In this document: one piece after another, positions 26,379 through 35,631 of the stretch
Position numbering within the stretch: the stretch's first letter is position 1
Layout: each line of letters begins with the position of its first letter
The notes under the pieces: generated by a model
The model's database searches: none
What the model saw: only the letters and a program-made list of their open reading frames with translations
What the model was told of the DNA's origin: nothing
Source of the DNA: Arcticibacter sp045629565
GTDB lineage: Bacteria; Bacteroidota; Bacteroidia; Sphingobacteriales; Sphingobacteriaceae
Reading direction: 5' to 3'
Length of the DNA stretch: 64,000 bases
NCBI RefSeq assembly: GCF_045629565.1
Contig: NZ_JAZQRL010000008.1
Span: forward strand, 15,712 to 79,711
Program-made: the position numbers and the translations under genes

Positions 26379-27127
26379 TTGAAATAAAGGACATCCACAA
26401 GTCATTCGGTGAGAATTATGTACTTAAGGGAATCTCGGGCTTATTCAAAGACGGGAGGAATAACTTAATTATAGGAGGATCCGGCTCTGGAAAGACGACA
26501 CTCCTAAAGTGCATGGTTGGCTTGCATGAGCCAGACGAAGGCTCAGTACTCTATGACGGGCGTGACTTCACCCGTCTTTCCAACCAGGAGCGTATAGAGA
26601 TACGAAAAGAGATCGGCATGCTTTTTCAAAACTCGGCATTATTTGATTCGATGACCGTCGAAGACAATATTATGTTCCCTCTCAATATGTTTACTACTCA
26701 AAGCAAGGAAGAAAAAATCGAGAGGGCAAATTTCTGTCTCAGCAGGGTGAACCTTGAGGGCAAAAACAAACTATTTCCATCTGAGCTATCAGGAGGAATG
26801 AAAAAGCGTGTAGGTATTGCCCGCGCTATTTCTATGCAGCCAAAATATCTGTTTGTTGATGAGCCTAACTCAGGACTTGACCCACTGACGTCTATCGTGA
26901 TCGATGAACTTATTAATGAATTAACGGAAGAATACAACATGACGACTGTGGTCGTTACTCATGATATGAATTCTGTGATGGGCATTGGTGAGAATATCCT
27001 TTTCCTTGCTGACGGACGTAAGGAATGGGAAGGTTCCAACAAAGAAATTGCCCATACCGACAATCCAAAGGTTAACGACTTCGTGTTCGCAAGTAAGTTC
27101 TCCCAGGCCGCAAAGGAAAAGCTGTAG
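26375..27127 (+). CDS. MlaF-like ABC transporter ATPase
   Basis: A 250-residue ATPase that should energise the MlaE permease encoded just before. Walker A is GGSGSGKTTLLK near residues 34-45, the signature is LSGGMKKRVGIARAI, and Walker B with FVDEPNSGLDP follows. LSGGMKKRV (rather than LSGGQ) and the NSGLDP after Walker B are typical of the MlaF subgroup of lipid transporters. Translational coupling to the permease supports one complex. Confidence 0.93.
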   Translation: MIEIKDIHKSFGENYVLKGISGLFKDGRNNLIIGGSGSGKTTLLKCMVGLHEPDEGSVLYDGRDFTRLSNQERIEIRKEIGMLFQNSALFDSMTVEDNIMFPLNMFTTQSKEEKIERANFCLSRVNLEGKNKLFPSELSGGMKKRVGIARAISMQPKYLFVDEPNSGLDPLTSIVIDELINELTEEYNMTTVVVTHDMNSVMGIGENILFLADGRKEWEGSNKEIAHTDNPKVNDFVFASKFSQAAKEKL

Positions 27128-27202
27128 CTCCGCAAGTCAATATTAGTTTACGTATGACGGCTATATTTAGTAATTTCGCGGAATAAATCCCCACACATTA
27201 GC

Positions 27203-28093
27203 ATGATTGCATTACTTACACCTGCGCACTGGAAAGACTACGAACTTATTGACTGCGGAAACTTTGAAAAACTTGAAAGATTCGGAAACATAGTTCTTAT
27301 CCGTCCGGAGCCTCAGGCTGTATGGTCTAAGCAACTCCCGGAGTCTGAATGGCAAAAGAGGCACGACATAAGGTTTAAAGGCCGGTCTGCCACCTCAGGT
27401 GAATGGGTGAGAAAAAACACGAAGGCGCCTGATCGCTGGCATATCACATATAAAAATACAGACATTGAAATTAAATTTCGGCTTGGACTGACGTCCTTTA
27501 AGCATGTCGGTATCTTCCCCGAGCAGGCGGTTAACTGGGATTATATTTCAGAGACTGTTAAAAAATTTGAAACCCCTCAGCCTAAAGTATTGAACCTTTT
27601 CGCCTATACAGGCGGTGCTTCCCTTGCGGCAAAAGCGGCCGGTGCGGACGTCACACACGTCGATTCAATCAAACAGGTTGTTACCTGGGCTAATGAAAAT
27701 CAGGAAATTTCTGGCCTTAAGGATATTCGCTGGGTAGTAGAAGACGCATTAAAGTTTGTGAAGCGGGAGATAAAAAGAGGAAGAAAATATAACGGGATAA
27801 TACTGGACCCACCAGCGTACGGTCATGGCCCTAATGGTGAAAAGTGGAAGCTGGAAGACCATATCCTGGAAATGATGAATGACGTTGCAAATCTTTTAGA
27901 TGAGGAAGAACATTTCATGATCTTAAATACTTACTCCCTTGGCTTTTCATCTGTCATTGTCGAAAATCTTATAAAGGACGTTATCAAGAAGCCCTCAAAC
28001 CTCGAAAGTGGCGAACTGTATTTGCAGGCCACTGCCGGCAGCAAGCTGCCATTGGGCGTTTTTGGAAAACTGAGAAAGTTCAAAGAACAATAA
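27203..28093 (+). CDS. Class I SAM-dependent methyltransferase, RlmI/RlmK-like
   Basis: A 296-residue methyltransferase of the group that modifies 23S rRNA bases. The SAM-binding loop is LNLFAYTGGASLAAKAAGA near residues 130-148, and the catalytic DPPAYGHGP near 201 is the DPPxF/Y motif of RNA and DNA amino or ring methyltransferases. It lacks the N-terminal PUA domain of E. coli RlmI (about 400 residues) and the cysteine of m5C enzymes is not obvious, so target base and atom are unknown. TAATTTCG at 27171-27178 is a likely promoter element. A strong terminator hairpin follows at 28195. Confidence 0.88.
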   Translation: MIALLTPAHWKDYELIDCGNFEKLERFGNIVLIRPEPQAVWSKQLPESEWQKRHDIRFKGRSATSGEWVRKNTKAPDRWHITYKNTDIEIKFRLGLTSFKHVGIFPEQAVNWDYISETVKKFETPQPKVLNLFAYTGGASLAAKAAGADVTHVDSIKQVVTWANENQEISGLKDIRWVVEDALKFVKREIKRGRKYNGIILDPPAYGHGPNGEKWKLEDHILEMMNDVANLLDEEEHFMILNTYSLGFSSVIVENLIKDVIKKPSNLESGELYLQATAGSKLPLGVFGKLRKFKEQ

Positions 28094-28194
28094 GAACCAC
28101 CGAAACATCGGCTTTAATTCAAACAAGACTTATCCATCTCTCTGGTGAACCTATTTCGTCACTTCCTGTAGCTACAAGAGGTGGTATACAAAAA

Positions 28195-28238
28195 AAGGTA
28201 ACCTTACTAGTTGGCTTTGCAACTAGTAAGGTTACCTT
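28195..28238. terminator. Bidirectional terminator between the methyltransferase and susD genes
   Basis: A perfect 19-base inverted repeat (28195-28213 and 28220-28238) with a six-base loop, between convergent genes. An A tract precedes the 5' arm, giving a T tract for minus-strand transcription from the sugar locus. Confidence 0.85.
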
Positions 28239-28295
28239 CAGATTCGAGCAATTAATCGGTGTTTATAGCTATTCTATTCTAACAGATCTTTCGGA

Positions 28296-29723
28296 TTATA
28301 GCCCTGAATACGCTGAATTCTGAGTTATCTTGGGATTCTGTTGTATCACATTCTGAGGTATTGGCAGCACTAACTGTCCTTCATTCTGTATTGGCTTTGT
28401 TCTTTTCACTACATCTAAAGCTCTCTTTGTCCTCTTCAGATCAAACAGCCTATGAAATTCAAGCGCTAATTCAACCCTTCTCTCGTGTTCAAGTGCTAAC
28501 GCTAGAGTTGGATATTTCGCGGTCGGGTAACCAGCAGAGCCAAATGCAGCCAAGCCTGCTCTGGCACGCACTTCATTTAAATACTTGGGATCATTGGTGG
28601 CCTCTGACAGCATCAGTAAAACATCCGCGTAGCGCAACACAACAAAGTTGTTATTGCTTAGTTCCCTACCATTAGGTGCAGGCGCTGTCTTGTCCACCCA
28701 TTTATTTTGAAATTTGATCGGAATGAATGTTCCATTCTTGTTTGTGTATCCGGTTGAGATCGACACATCCCTTCGCACATCGCCTTCTTCATACTCATTA
28801 TAAAGATCGTCTGTAACCTGGTTCATTCCGCCGCCAAACAGCGTCAGCACGAAGTTTTCTGTAGGAGCAAACTCTGTCCAGTAATTACTGTAAGGATTGC
28901 CCGCACCTCCTTTGTACTGAATTTCAAATACAGATTCGCTGGTATTTTTAATCGTTGCTCCCCATAGCTGGGCATACTGAGGAACCAATCTGTATTTTCC
29001 GTAAACCTCAGACAACACCTCCGCTGCCTCTGTTTTCCTGTCTAATGTCAGATATACCTTGCCGAGCACTGCCTGGGCCGCATATTTTGTAGCCTTTCCT
29101 GGTGTTGATGTAACAGCTGCCGGCAAGGGCAGATATTGAGAAGCATAGTTTAGGTCTGCAATTATCTGGGCGTAGACATCTGTTACCGGTGAGCGTACTA
29201 CATCATAACTCTCGGCAGCAGACAAAGCCTTCGTTACCAAGGGGATATCTCCCCACATCTGAACCATGTTAAAGTAGTATAATCCTCTCAGGAACATCAT
29301 CTGCGCTTTTACCGACTCTTTAAATGCATTATCAAGCGCTGCGCTTTCTATTTTGTCCAGGACTATATTAACATTGTATAAGGCTTTATAGCTTTCTTGC
29401 CAGAAACGATATACTTCTGTATTCGAAGGAGTTAGACTAAAGTTTTTAAATGCAACTCGGTCTGCCTGAATTCCAGCCACGTTATATAATGTAGCGTTAT
29501 CAGACATTTGCTCAGCAAAGTAAGACACACCGCTGGCAGGAGCATAAAATGTATACAGCGTTGCATAAGCCGCATTTACGGCAAGCTCAAAATCCTGTGT
29601 CGTCTTATAGAAATTTGCAGCATTTGAATTTGATATTGGCGCCATATCCAATGATTTCTGGCAGCTTGACGTGATAGTTCCTAAGAATATCAATACAAGT
29701 ATTTTGCTTATATTCAGTTTCAT
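28296..29723 (-). CDS. SusD/RagB-family outer-membrane lipoprotein of the sugar locus
   Basis: A 475-residue surface lipoprotein. It starts at MKLNISKILVLIFLGTITSSC, a lipoprotein signal with the lipid cysteine near residue 21; the ATG 30 bases upstream is a longer alternative. SusD features include MMFLRGLYYFNMVQMWGDIPLV in the helical half and VLRYADVLLMLSEA with LALEHERRVELALEFHRLFDLKR in the C-terminal half. It is shorter than the first SusD protein in the window, as is usual for those that bind small glycans or simple sugars. It is last in the order SusC-SusD, 19 bases after susC, downstream of the kinase and ABC importer genes. Confidence 0.93.
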   Translation of the reverse strand: MKLNISKILVLIFLGTITSSCQKSLDMAPISNSNAANFYKTTQDFELAVNAAYATLYTFYAPASGVSYFAEQMSDNATLYNVAGIQADRVAFKNFSLTPSNTEVYRFWQESYKALYNVNIVLDKIESAALDNAFKESVKAQMMFLRGLYYFNMVQMWGDIPLVTKALSAAESYDVVRSPVTDVYAQIIADLNYASQYLPLPAAVTSTPGKATKYAAQAVLGKVYLTLDRKTEAAEVLSEVYGKYRLVPQYAQLWGATIKNTSESVFEIQYKGGAGNPYSNYWTEFAPTENFVLTLFGGGMNQVTDDLYNEYEEGDVRRDVSISTGYTNKNGTFIPIKFQNKWVDKTAPAPNGRELSNNNFVVLRYADVLLMLSEATNDPKYLNEVRARAGLAAFGSAGYPTAKYPTLALALEHERRVELALEFHRLFDLKRTKRALDVVKRTKPIQNEGQLVLPIPQNVIQQNPKITQNSAYSGL

Positions 29724-29742
29724 CTTCTTCTGTGTTATAAAT

Positions 29743-32700
29743 TTAAAAATCAAACTTGGCTCCGAAGGTTATGATCCGGGGATTGGGATAAGAACCGTAA
29801 TCCACACCTAGAAACGCACCTGACGGCACACTGACGGAAGAGCTGGCCGAAGGCACTGCATTTGAATAAATATTCGAATAGGAAGTGGAGTTGTATGTTG
29901 TATTTTCGGGGTCGTAGTTCAAATACTTACTCCATAAGTACACGTTCTCCGCATTCATAAAAACACGTATTCCTTTCACAGGTGACTTAACGAACAGCTT
30001 TGAAGGCAGGGCATAAGAAACGCGAATATTTCTCAGTCTCACGAATGTAGCATCTTCAACCCAGTACGATGAGAACTTTTCCTGGTACCCTTTAGGTGAA
30101 ATAGTTGGCTTGAAATGTTTTCCGTCTCCGGGGTCAGCTTCAGACTTCCAGTAATTAGCGACCTCTGCATAAGCGTTTCTTCCTCCATTCCAGATACCAT
30201 TATAGCGAATAAGCTGATTGGTGATTTCCCCACCAAACGAACCCTGAAGCATAAACGACATTTCGAAACCTTTATATGAAAATGAATTCGTCAGTCCGGC
30301 TATAAAATCCGGTTGAATATTACCGATGGTAGTCCTGTCGGCCTCCGTGATTTTTCCGTCTCCGTCTACATCCCTTACTCTGGGATCACCAGGAGTAGTG
30401 ACTCCATCCCCCCTTGCCGGACCTGCATCGATCTCCGCCTGATTCATATAGACACCATCGAAGATGTATCCATAAAAATTAGATATGGGCTGTCCAACTT
30501 CGGTTTTGACTTGAACAACGTAATCTGTGTAGATCAATGGCGCATTTCCAGGACCTAATTGCAATACCTTATTTCTATTGAGCGAGACGTTAAAATCAGT
30601 TGTCCAGTTAAATTTTCCAACTATATTTTTTGTACTCAGGCTTGCCTCAAAACCTTTGTTTCTGAGCTTTCCGATATTGGTAAGTTGTGTTGAAAAGCCC
30701 GTTATATCAGGAACAGGAACGTTAAGCAACAAATCATTGGTAGTGGAATTGTAATATTCAGCACTTACATTGATACGGTTCTTAAACAGGCCGAGCTCGA
30801 ACCCGGTATTAAACATATTGGTTTTCTCCCATTTGAGGTCTGGATTTTCAATGTTCGTAACATTCAGTCCGTTCGCTAGATTGTCACCATATACGTAATT
30901 TGACGACCCAAGAAGTCCGATGGGTCCATAATTAGGTATTTGATTATTACCTGAGACACCGTAGCTCGCTTTAAACTTGAGGTTGCTTACCGCTGTAACA
31001 TCACTCATAAACTCCTCATCGGATACCAACCAACCGGCAGAAATTGAAGGGAAGTAACCAAACTGGTTATTTTTACCAAATCTGGAACTACCATCGCGTC
31101 GGATAACCCCAGAAAGAAAGTATTTGTCTTTGAAATTATAGTTTAACCGTCCCAGATACGACAAAAGTCCCCATTCGTATGCCAGTGTTGTACCAGAATT
31201 TACGGTTCCAGCATTCAGTGTAGGCACCAAATCATTGGGGAAATTCCCCGCACCAACAGCCATGTACTCATCTCGTTGCTGCTGGTAAGTAAAACCCAGT
31301 AATGCACTCAGATTATGATCCCCCAACTTTCTGTCATAATTAAGTGTATTCTCAGTCAGCCAGTTAAACATAAATCTCGAATTTGCACTCCCTTGTGCAG
31401 GTAGAGCAGAAGAATAGCCAAATTTCTGGTCCTTGTTCCAGAAGAAATTGAAACGTGTATTTAATAAGTTCGCGTTGATACTGCTTCTGAACTTCAAACC
31501 TTCAGTGATCCTGTACTCCGCGAAAGCGGTTCCCAGCGTTGTGAACGACTTATTTTGCTTGTCGGCCTCTCTGGTCAGGGAGTATGGGTGCCATAGTTGC
31601 AAGTCCGTGTACTGCGCAAACCTGTACCACTCTGAATTTGGATCTTTGAAACCTAAGTTTCCATTTTCGTTATAAAGCGGAAAGATAGGGTCGCTCTGCA
31701 AACCTAAACTTACGACATCACTTTTACCTTCTATACCGTCAGTACGATCATATAGCGCTGTCAATCCCAGGTTAAGGCCTACAGATACTTTCTCTGAAAT
31801 CTTCTGTTTAATGTTCGAGCGGACAGTAAGCCTTTTGTAATAGTTATTGTCCATAACTGCTTCCTGATCGAGGTAAGCACCGGAGAACAAAAACTGCGTT
31901 TTTTCAGAACCTCCGGAAACAGATACCTGCGCATTATGAGAAGCGGCCTTCCTAAACATAACGTCTTGCCAGTCTGTTCCTTTCCCCAATTTCGCCCTTA
32001 AGGCTGGATCTGTGAAATCAACCGGGATCTTGTAAATGGTTGGCCTTACTTCATTAGGGCTGCTGATGTCGCCGCCCGCAGCTAAGTAAGCGTTGTTATG
32101 CGCATCTATGTAATACTGAATGAACTGCTGCGCATCCATCATATCAACCCGGCGGGTAACCTCCTGCGTTCCGTACTCATAGTTGGCATTAACTTGCGTT
32201 TCACCCACTTTTCCGAGCTTAGTTGTTACCAGCACTACGCCATTGGAACCACGAGATCCGTAGATAGCAGCAGAAGAGGCATCTTTTAATACTTCGACAG
32301 ACTGGATATCTTGCGGATTTATGTTGTTTAGATTAAAGTTTTCGATAGGTAAACCGTCTACAACATATAAAGGATTTGTTCCGGCAGTGATGGAACTGGT
32401 ACCCCGGATACGTATATTCGGACTTTGTCCCGGCGCTCCCTGAGACTGGGTAATATTCACTCCCGGTAACTGACCTGCAAGCGCTTGCGTAACGTTTGTT
32501 ACCGAGCGATCCTTAAAGTTGTCGTAATTAACTGACGCAACAGAACCTGTTACCGCTCTCCTGCTCTGTGTTCCATAACCCACCACGACGACTTCGTTTA
32601 AACTCTTCGATTCAGGCACAAGTCGTATCTCTAAACTTGAGCGACTGCCTGCGTTAATTTCCTGGGGTTTGTATCCAATATAAGATACAGAAAGGACAAC

Positions 32701-32904
32701 GTTCTCTCCAGGTTGAACGTTCAGGACAAAGCGACCCTGAGCGTCAGAACTTACTCCTCTGTTAGAACCCTTGATTTTCAGGCTCACGCCAATCAGAGAT
32801 TCCCCATCCTCAGCACTTAAAACCCTCCCTGTGATCTGCCGCGTCTGGGCCTGCAGAGAAAATGTAAGGATGATTGCATAAAACAGTAATGCGATTTGTT
32901 TCAT
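29743..32904 (-). CDS. SusC/RagA-family TonB-dependent outer-membrane receptor of the sugar locus
   Basis: A complete 1053-residue receptor. Residues 1-19 are a signal peptide ending SLQA. Residues 22-105 are a carboxypeptidase-regulatory-like domain (ITGRVLSAEDGESLIGVSL, SYIGYKPQEI). The SusC signature LNEVVVVGYGTQ, containing the presumed TonB-contact region, is near 102-113, followed by the plug (IRGTSSITAGTNPLYVVDGLPI, IYGSRGSNGVVLVTT) and a 22-strand barrel ending in an aromatic residue (FGAKFDF). Barrel-closing motifs WVEDATFVRLRNIRVSYALP and FMNAENVYLWSKY are present. It should import the sugar, or an oligosaccharide holding it, into the periplasm for the ABC system upstream. A 263-base leader (32905-33167) separates it from the kinase gene. 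Confidence 0.95.
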   Translation of the reverse strand: MKQIALLFYAIILTFSLQAQTRQITGRVLSAEDGESLIGVSLKIKGSNRGVSSDAQGRFVLNVQPGENVVLSVSYIGYKPQEINAGSRSSLEIRLVPESKSLNEVVVVGYGTQSRRAVTGSVASVNYDNFKDRSVTNVTQALAGQLPGVNITQSQGAPGQSPNIRIRGTSSITAGTNPLYVVDGLPIENFNLNNINPQDIQSVEVLKDASSAAIYGSRGSNGVVLVTTKLGKVGETQVNANYEYGTQEVTRRVDMMDAQQFIQYYIDAHNNAYLAAGGDISSPNEVRPTIYKIPVDFTDPALRAKLGKGTDWQDVMFRKAASHNAQVSVSGGSEKTQFLFSGAYLDQEAVMDNNYYKRLTVRSNIKQKISEKVSVGLNLGLTALYDRTDGIEGKSDVVSLGLQSDPIFPLYNENGNLGFKDPNSEWYRFAQYTDLQLWHPYSLTREADKQNKSFTTLGTAFAEYRITEGLKFRSSINANLLNTRFNFFWNKDQKFGYSSALPAQGSANSRFMFNWLTENTLNYDRKLGDHNLSALLGFTYQQQRDEYMAVGAGNFPNDLVPTLNAGTVNSGTTLAYEWGLLSYLGRLNYNFKDKYFLSGVIRRDGSSRFGKNNQFGYFPSISAGWLVSDEEFMSDVTAVSNLKFKASYGVSGNNQIPNYGPIGLLGSSNYVYGDNLANGLNVTNIENPDLKWEKTNMFNTGFELGLFKNRINVSAEYYNSTTNDLLLNVPVPDITGFSTQLTNIGKLRNKGFEASLSTKNIVGKFNWTTDFNVSLNRNKVLQLGPGNAPLIYTDYVVQVKTEVGQPISNFYGYIFDGVYMNQAEIDAGPARGDGVTTPGDPRVRDVDGDGKITEADRTTIGNIQPDFIAGLTNSFSYKGFEMSFMLQGSFGGEITNQLIRYNGIWNGGRNAYAEVANYWKSEADPGDGKHFKPTISPKGYQEKFSSYWVEDATFVRLRNIRVSYALPSKLFVKSPVKGIRVFMNAENVYLWSKYLNYDPENTTYNSTSYSNIYSNAVPSASSSVSVPSGAFLGVDYGSYPNPRIITFGAKFDF

Positions 32905-33167
32905 AATGAATATTGGTTAGCGCATGAAAACATGCAATTGGAAAATTGGTTAGCTTCTTTTCTCTGACAGACAAATAATGACAGAATCAAAGAATAAACT
33001 AAAATATAAAAAGTAAATGAAAATCAAAGACAAACAATAGAAGTATTTTTTTTATCCAAACCGATTAAAAAAAGAGATAAATAGAAAATAATCGCAGACA
33101 TGACTGCACAGCAGATCATCCCTGTGATCAATTCAGATCTCAGGAAGTTCGCCTGTCATAAATGTTT
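32905..33167 (-). promoter_or_regulatory. AT-rich leader between FGGY kinase and susC
   Basis: 263 bases without a gene. Near susC it holds two copies of ATTGGTTAGC (32912-32921 and 32945-32954) with a GCATG-AAAA-CATGC inverted repeat between them (32922-32935). I find no exact TAnnTTTG on the minus strand. It may hold a second promoter or mRNA-processing site separating susCD from the operon upstream. Confidence 0.35.
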
Positions 33168-34649
33168 CTAGCCGGCGATAGCCGCCTTCCAACCGGCGTA
33201 GGCCCTAGAAATTGCTACGCGATTTTTTGTTGGGTAGTTAGCTGCCGATTTTTTATTCAGAGAGGCTAACTGGTCCAGATCGCGGTACAAGCCGCATTCT
33301 AATCCTGCCAGATAGGCTGCACCCAGAGCGGAGACGTCAGGCATACCTTTAGTCGCAACCTCTTTGTTAAGCAGATCAGCCAAAAACTGTAGAACAAAGC
33401 CATTGGCCGTAATTCCTCCGTTAACCATCAGCTCCTGGAGCTCTACTCCTGTGTCTTCTTCCATCGCCGTAATTACATCCATAATCTGGTATGGAATAGA
33501 TTCGAGGGCAGCCCTGATGATATGGCTTTTGCCCACACCAAACGTAAGGCCATTTATTGATGCCTTTCTGTTCATCTGCCAATAAGGAGCGCCCAGCCCA
33601 CTAAACGCCGGAATCAAATAAACACCATTACTATCCGCTACGGAATTTGCGAAATCTTCCGTTTGCTTGAGATCATTAAATAAAAGGAGCTCATTCTTGA
33701 GCCATTCCAAAGTCGCACCACAGGATACAATAACACCTTCCAGTGCATATTTAACTTCGGTATTCGTACTCCAGCAGATAGTTGTGATCATGCCATTACC
33801 AGAGATTCTCGGCTGGGAACCAATATTCATCAGGATAGAACACCCGGTTCCCAGTGTCGCTTTCGCCGATCCCGGAAGAAAGCACCCCTCACCGAATGCC
33901 GCCGCATGAGAATCACCGATCATGGAGCTGATGGGTATTTTCATCCCGGTAAGCCCCTCAAAGTCGGTTTCTCCAAATAAGGAAGACGACGGCCTGGGCT
34001 CCGGCAGATTTAACTTTGAGAGGCCGAAAGCCTCAAGTAGTTCGGCGTCCCATGTTAGGGTATGCAGGTTGAAAAACATCGTTCTCGATGCATTGGTGTA
34101 GTCGGTCTGATATCTAGCTCCTTTTGTCAGGCAGAATAACAACCAGGTATCAACAGTGCCAAAGTAAGCTTGTCCCTGATCCACAGCCTTTTTTATAACC
34201 TGATCATTTTCATATAGCCATATCAGCTTGCTGCCAGAAAAATAGGGGTCAATAATCAGCCCTGTCCTTTCGTTGATCATCTGCTCAAGTCCATCCTCCG
34301 CTAACCGCGCACAAACTCCAACTGATCGTTTACATTGCCACACCACAGCATTGTGTAAGGGATTTCCTGCAGCATCCCAAACCACAAAGGTTTCCCGCTG
34401 ATTGGATATCCCACAGGCTTCGATCCCGGCAACAGATCCACCTGCGGCCAAAAAGGTGTTCACACAGTTCTTCACCGCTGTCAATACGTTCTCATAAATA
34501 CCTTTTGGATCTTGTTCTACAAAGCCCTCACCAGAAAATATGCTCTTTAAAGGTTCAGTAGACTTACATACCACCTTACCTTGTTCGTCAAACAGAAGTA
34601 CTTTTGTGCTGCTGGTACCCTGATCAATTGAAAGAATATACTTACCCAT
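33168..34649 (-). CDS. FGGY-family carbohydrate kinase, glycerol-kinase-like
   Basis: A 493-residue sugar kinase with two actin-like domains. It aligns by eye with GlpK over its whole length: DQGTSSTKV phosphate loop at residues 9-17, NQRET at 83-87, VWQ at 103-105, DPYFSGSKL at 134-142, TDYTNASRT at 182-190, and GTGCS near 266. The glycerol-contacting residues of E. coli GlpK (R83, E84, Y135, D245) have counterparts R85, E86, Y136 and D246. The GDQQ motif reads GDSH here, a change in the pocket. Its place between a sugar importer and SusCD, with transketolase and isomerase, argues for a small branched or linear ketose instead of glycerol. The start overlaps the permease stop by one base. Confidence 0.88.
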   Translation of the reverse strand: MGKYILSIDQGTSSTKVLLFDEQGKVVCKSTEPLKSIFSGEGFVEQDPKGIYENVLTAVKNCVNTFLAAGGSVAGIEACGISNQRETFVVWDAAGNPLHNAVVWQCKRSVGVCARLAEDGLEQMINERTGLIIDPYFSGSKLIWLYENDQVIKKAVDQGQAYFGTVDTWLLFCLTKGARYQTDYTNASRTMFFNLHTLTWDAELLEAFGLSKLNLPEPRPSSSLFGETDFEGLTGMKIPISSMIGDSHAAAFGEGCFLPGSAKATLGTGCSILMNIGSQPRISGNGMITTICWSTNTEVKYALEGVIVSCGATLEWLKNELLLFNDLKQTEDFANSVADSNGVYLIPAFSGLGAPYWQMNRKASINGLTFGVGKSHIIRAALESIPYQIMDVITAMEEDTGVELQELMVNGGITANGFVLQFLADLLNKEVATKGMPDVSALGAAYLAGLECGLYRDLDQLASLNKKSAANYPTKNRVAISRAYAGWKAAIAG

Positions 34650-35623
34650 TATCTCGATTTTGCGTTTGATTTGTCAATTATAACTGCCAGCAGGATCACC
34701 ATACCCTTAACTACCTGCTGCCAGAATGGAGATACATTCAGCAGAACAAGCCCATTATTCAGCACACCTATGATAATAGCTCCGAGTACCGTCCCCAATA
34801 TTGTTCCTTTTCCACCTGAGAGTGAAGCGCCTCCTATCACCACGGCAGCAATAGAATCAAGTTCATAGCTAACGCCGGCATTAGGCTGAGCCGAGTCTAG
34901 TCGCGAGGTGACCATCATACCACCGATTGCTGCCAGCGCTCCTGCGATGGCGTAAACAATAATTTTTACTCTTCCAATATTTATCCCCGAGAGCCTCGAC
35001 GCACTTTCATTACCACCGATAGCATAAATATATCTTCCAAGTCGTGTCTTATTGGTAATAATAACGGCAGCTACCACAACCAACGCCGATATCCAAACCG
35101 GCACGGGAACACCTAATAACCAACCAGTGCCTATATAGGCGAAGCTTTCTCCAAGGCCGGATATAGGATGTCCTTCTGTGTATAGTAACGTAAGTCCTCT
35201 CGCAATGGTCAGCATAGCTAAAGTTGCGACGAAAGGTGGTACATTGAACCGGGTAATCACCCAGCCGTTGAAGCCCCCTATAAAAGTACCACAAAGCAAA
35301 CCCACAAGAATAGCGCCCAACAGCGTGAAGCCTATATAGAGATCCAGCGGCATTATTCCGATTCCATTACTCAGCAAACCGGCAGTTATAGCACCGCATA
35401 AAGCAAGTACCGAGCCTACCGACAAATCGATGCCTGCTGTTAGTACGATAAGCGTCATTCCTACAGAAATACACACATTAACGGAGATCTGCCTCATCAC
35501 ATTCCAGCCATTTGAAACGGTCAGGAACTTATCTGACAACAAACTGATTAACAAGCAAATAACAAACAGTGCAATCAGCGACTGAAACTTAATGAAATAG
35601 GGTTTATATAATCTTAGATTCAT
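34649..35623 (-). CDS. Ribose-type ABC transporter permease (RbsC-like)
   Basis: A 324-residue permease of the BPD_transp_2 family. About nine to ten hydrophobic segments are seen; VNVCISVGMTLIVLTAGIDLSVGSVLAL near residues 50-77 is the family's most conserved stretch (TGGIDLSVG in RbsC), and SSxxGGxSLSGGKGT appears as AVVIGGASLSGGKGTILG near 265. It forms a homodimer with the fused ATPase encoded upstream. ABC sugar importers of this class are uncommon in Bacteroidota, which usually use MFS symporters. Confidence 0.93.
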   Translation of the reverse strand: MNLRLYKPYFIKFQSLIALFVICLLISLLSDKFLTVSNGWNVMRQISVNVCISVGMTLIVLTAGIDLSVGSVLALCGAITAGLLSNGIGIMPLDLYIGFTLLGAILVGLLCGTFIGGFNGWVITRFNVPPFVATLAMLTIARGLTLLYTEGHPISGLGESFAYIGTGWLLGVPVPVWISALVVVAAVIITNKTRLGRYIYAIGGNESASRLSGINIGRVKIIVYAIAGALAAIGGMMVTSRLDSAQPNAGVSYELDSIAAVVIGGASLSGGKGTILGTVLGAIIIGVLNNGLVLLNVSPFWQQVVKGMVILLAVIIDKSNAKSR

Positions 35624-35631
35624 CGGCTCGT

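Noticed and set aside
33168..34649. Plain glycerol catabolism
   Set aside because: No GlpF, GlpD or glycerol regulator is near, and the kinase lies within a pentose-type importer and transketolase operon.
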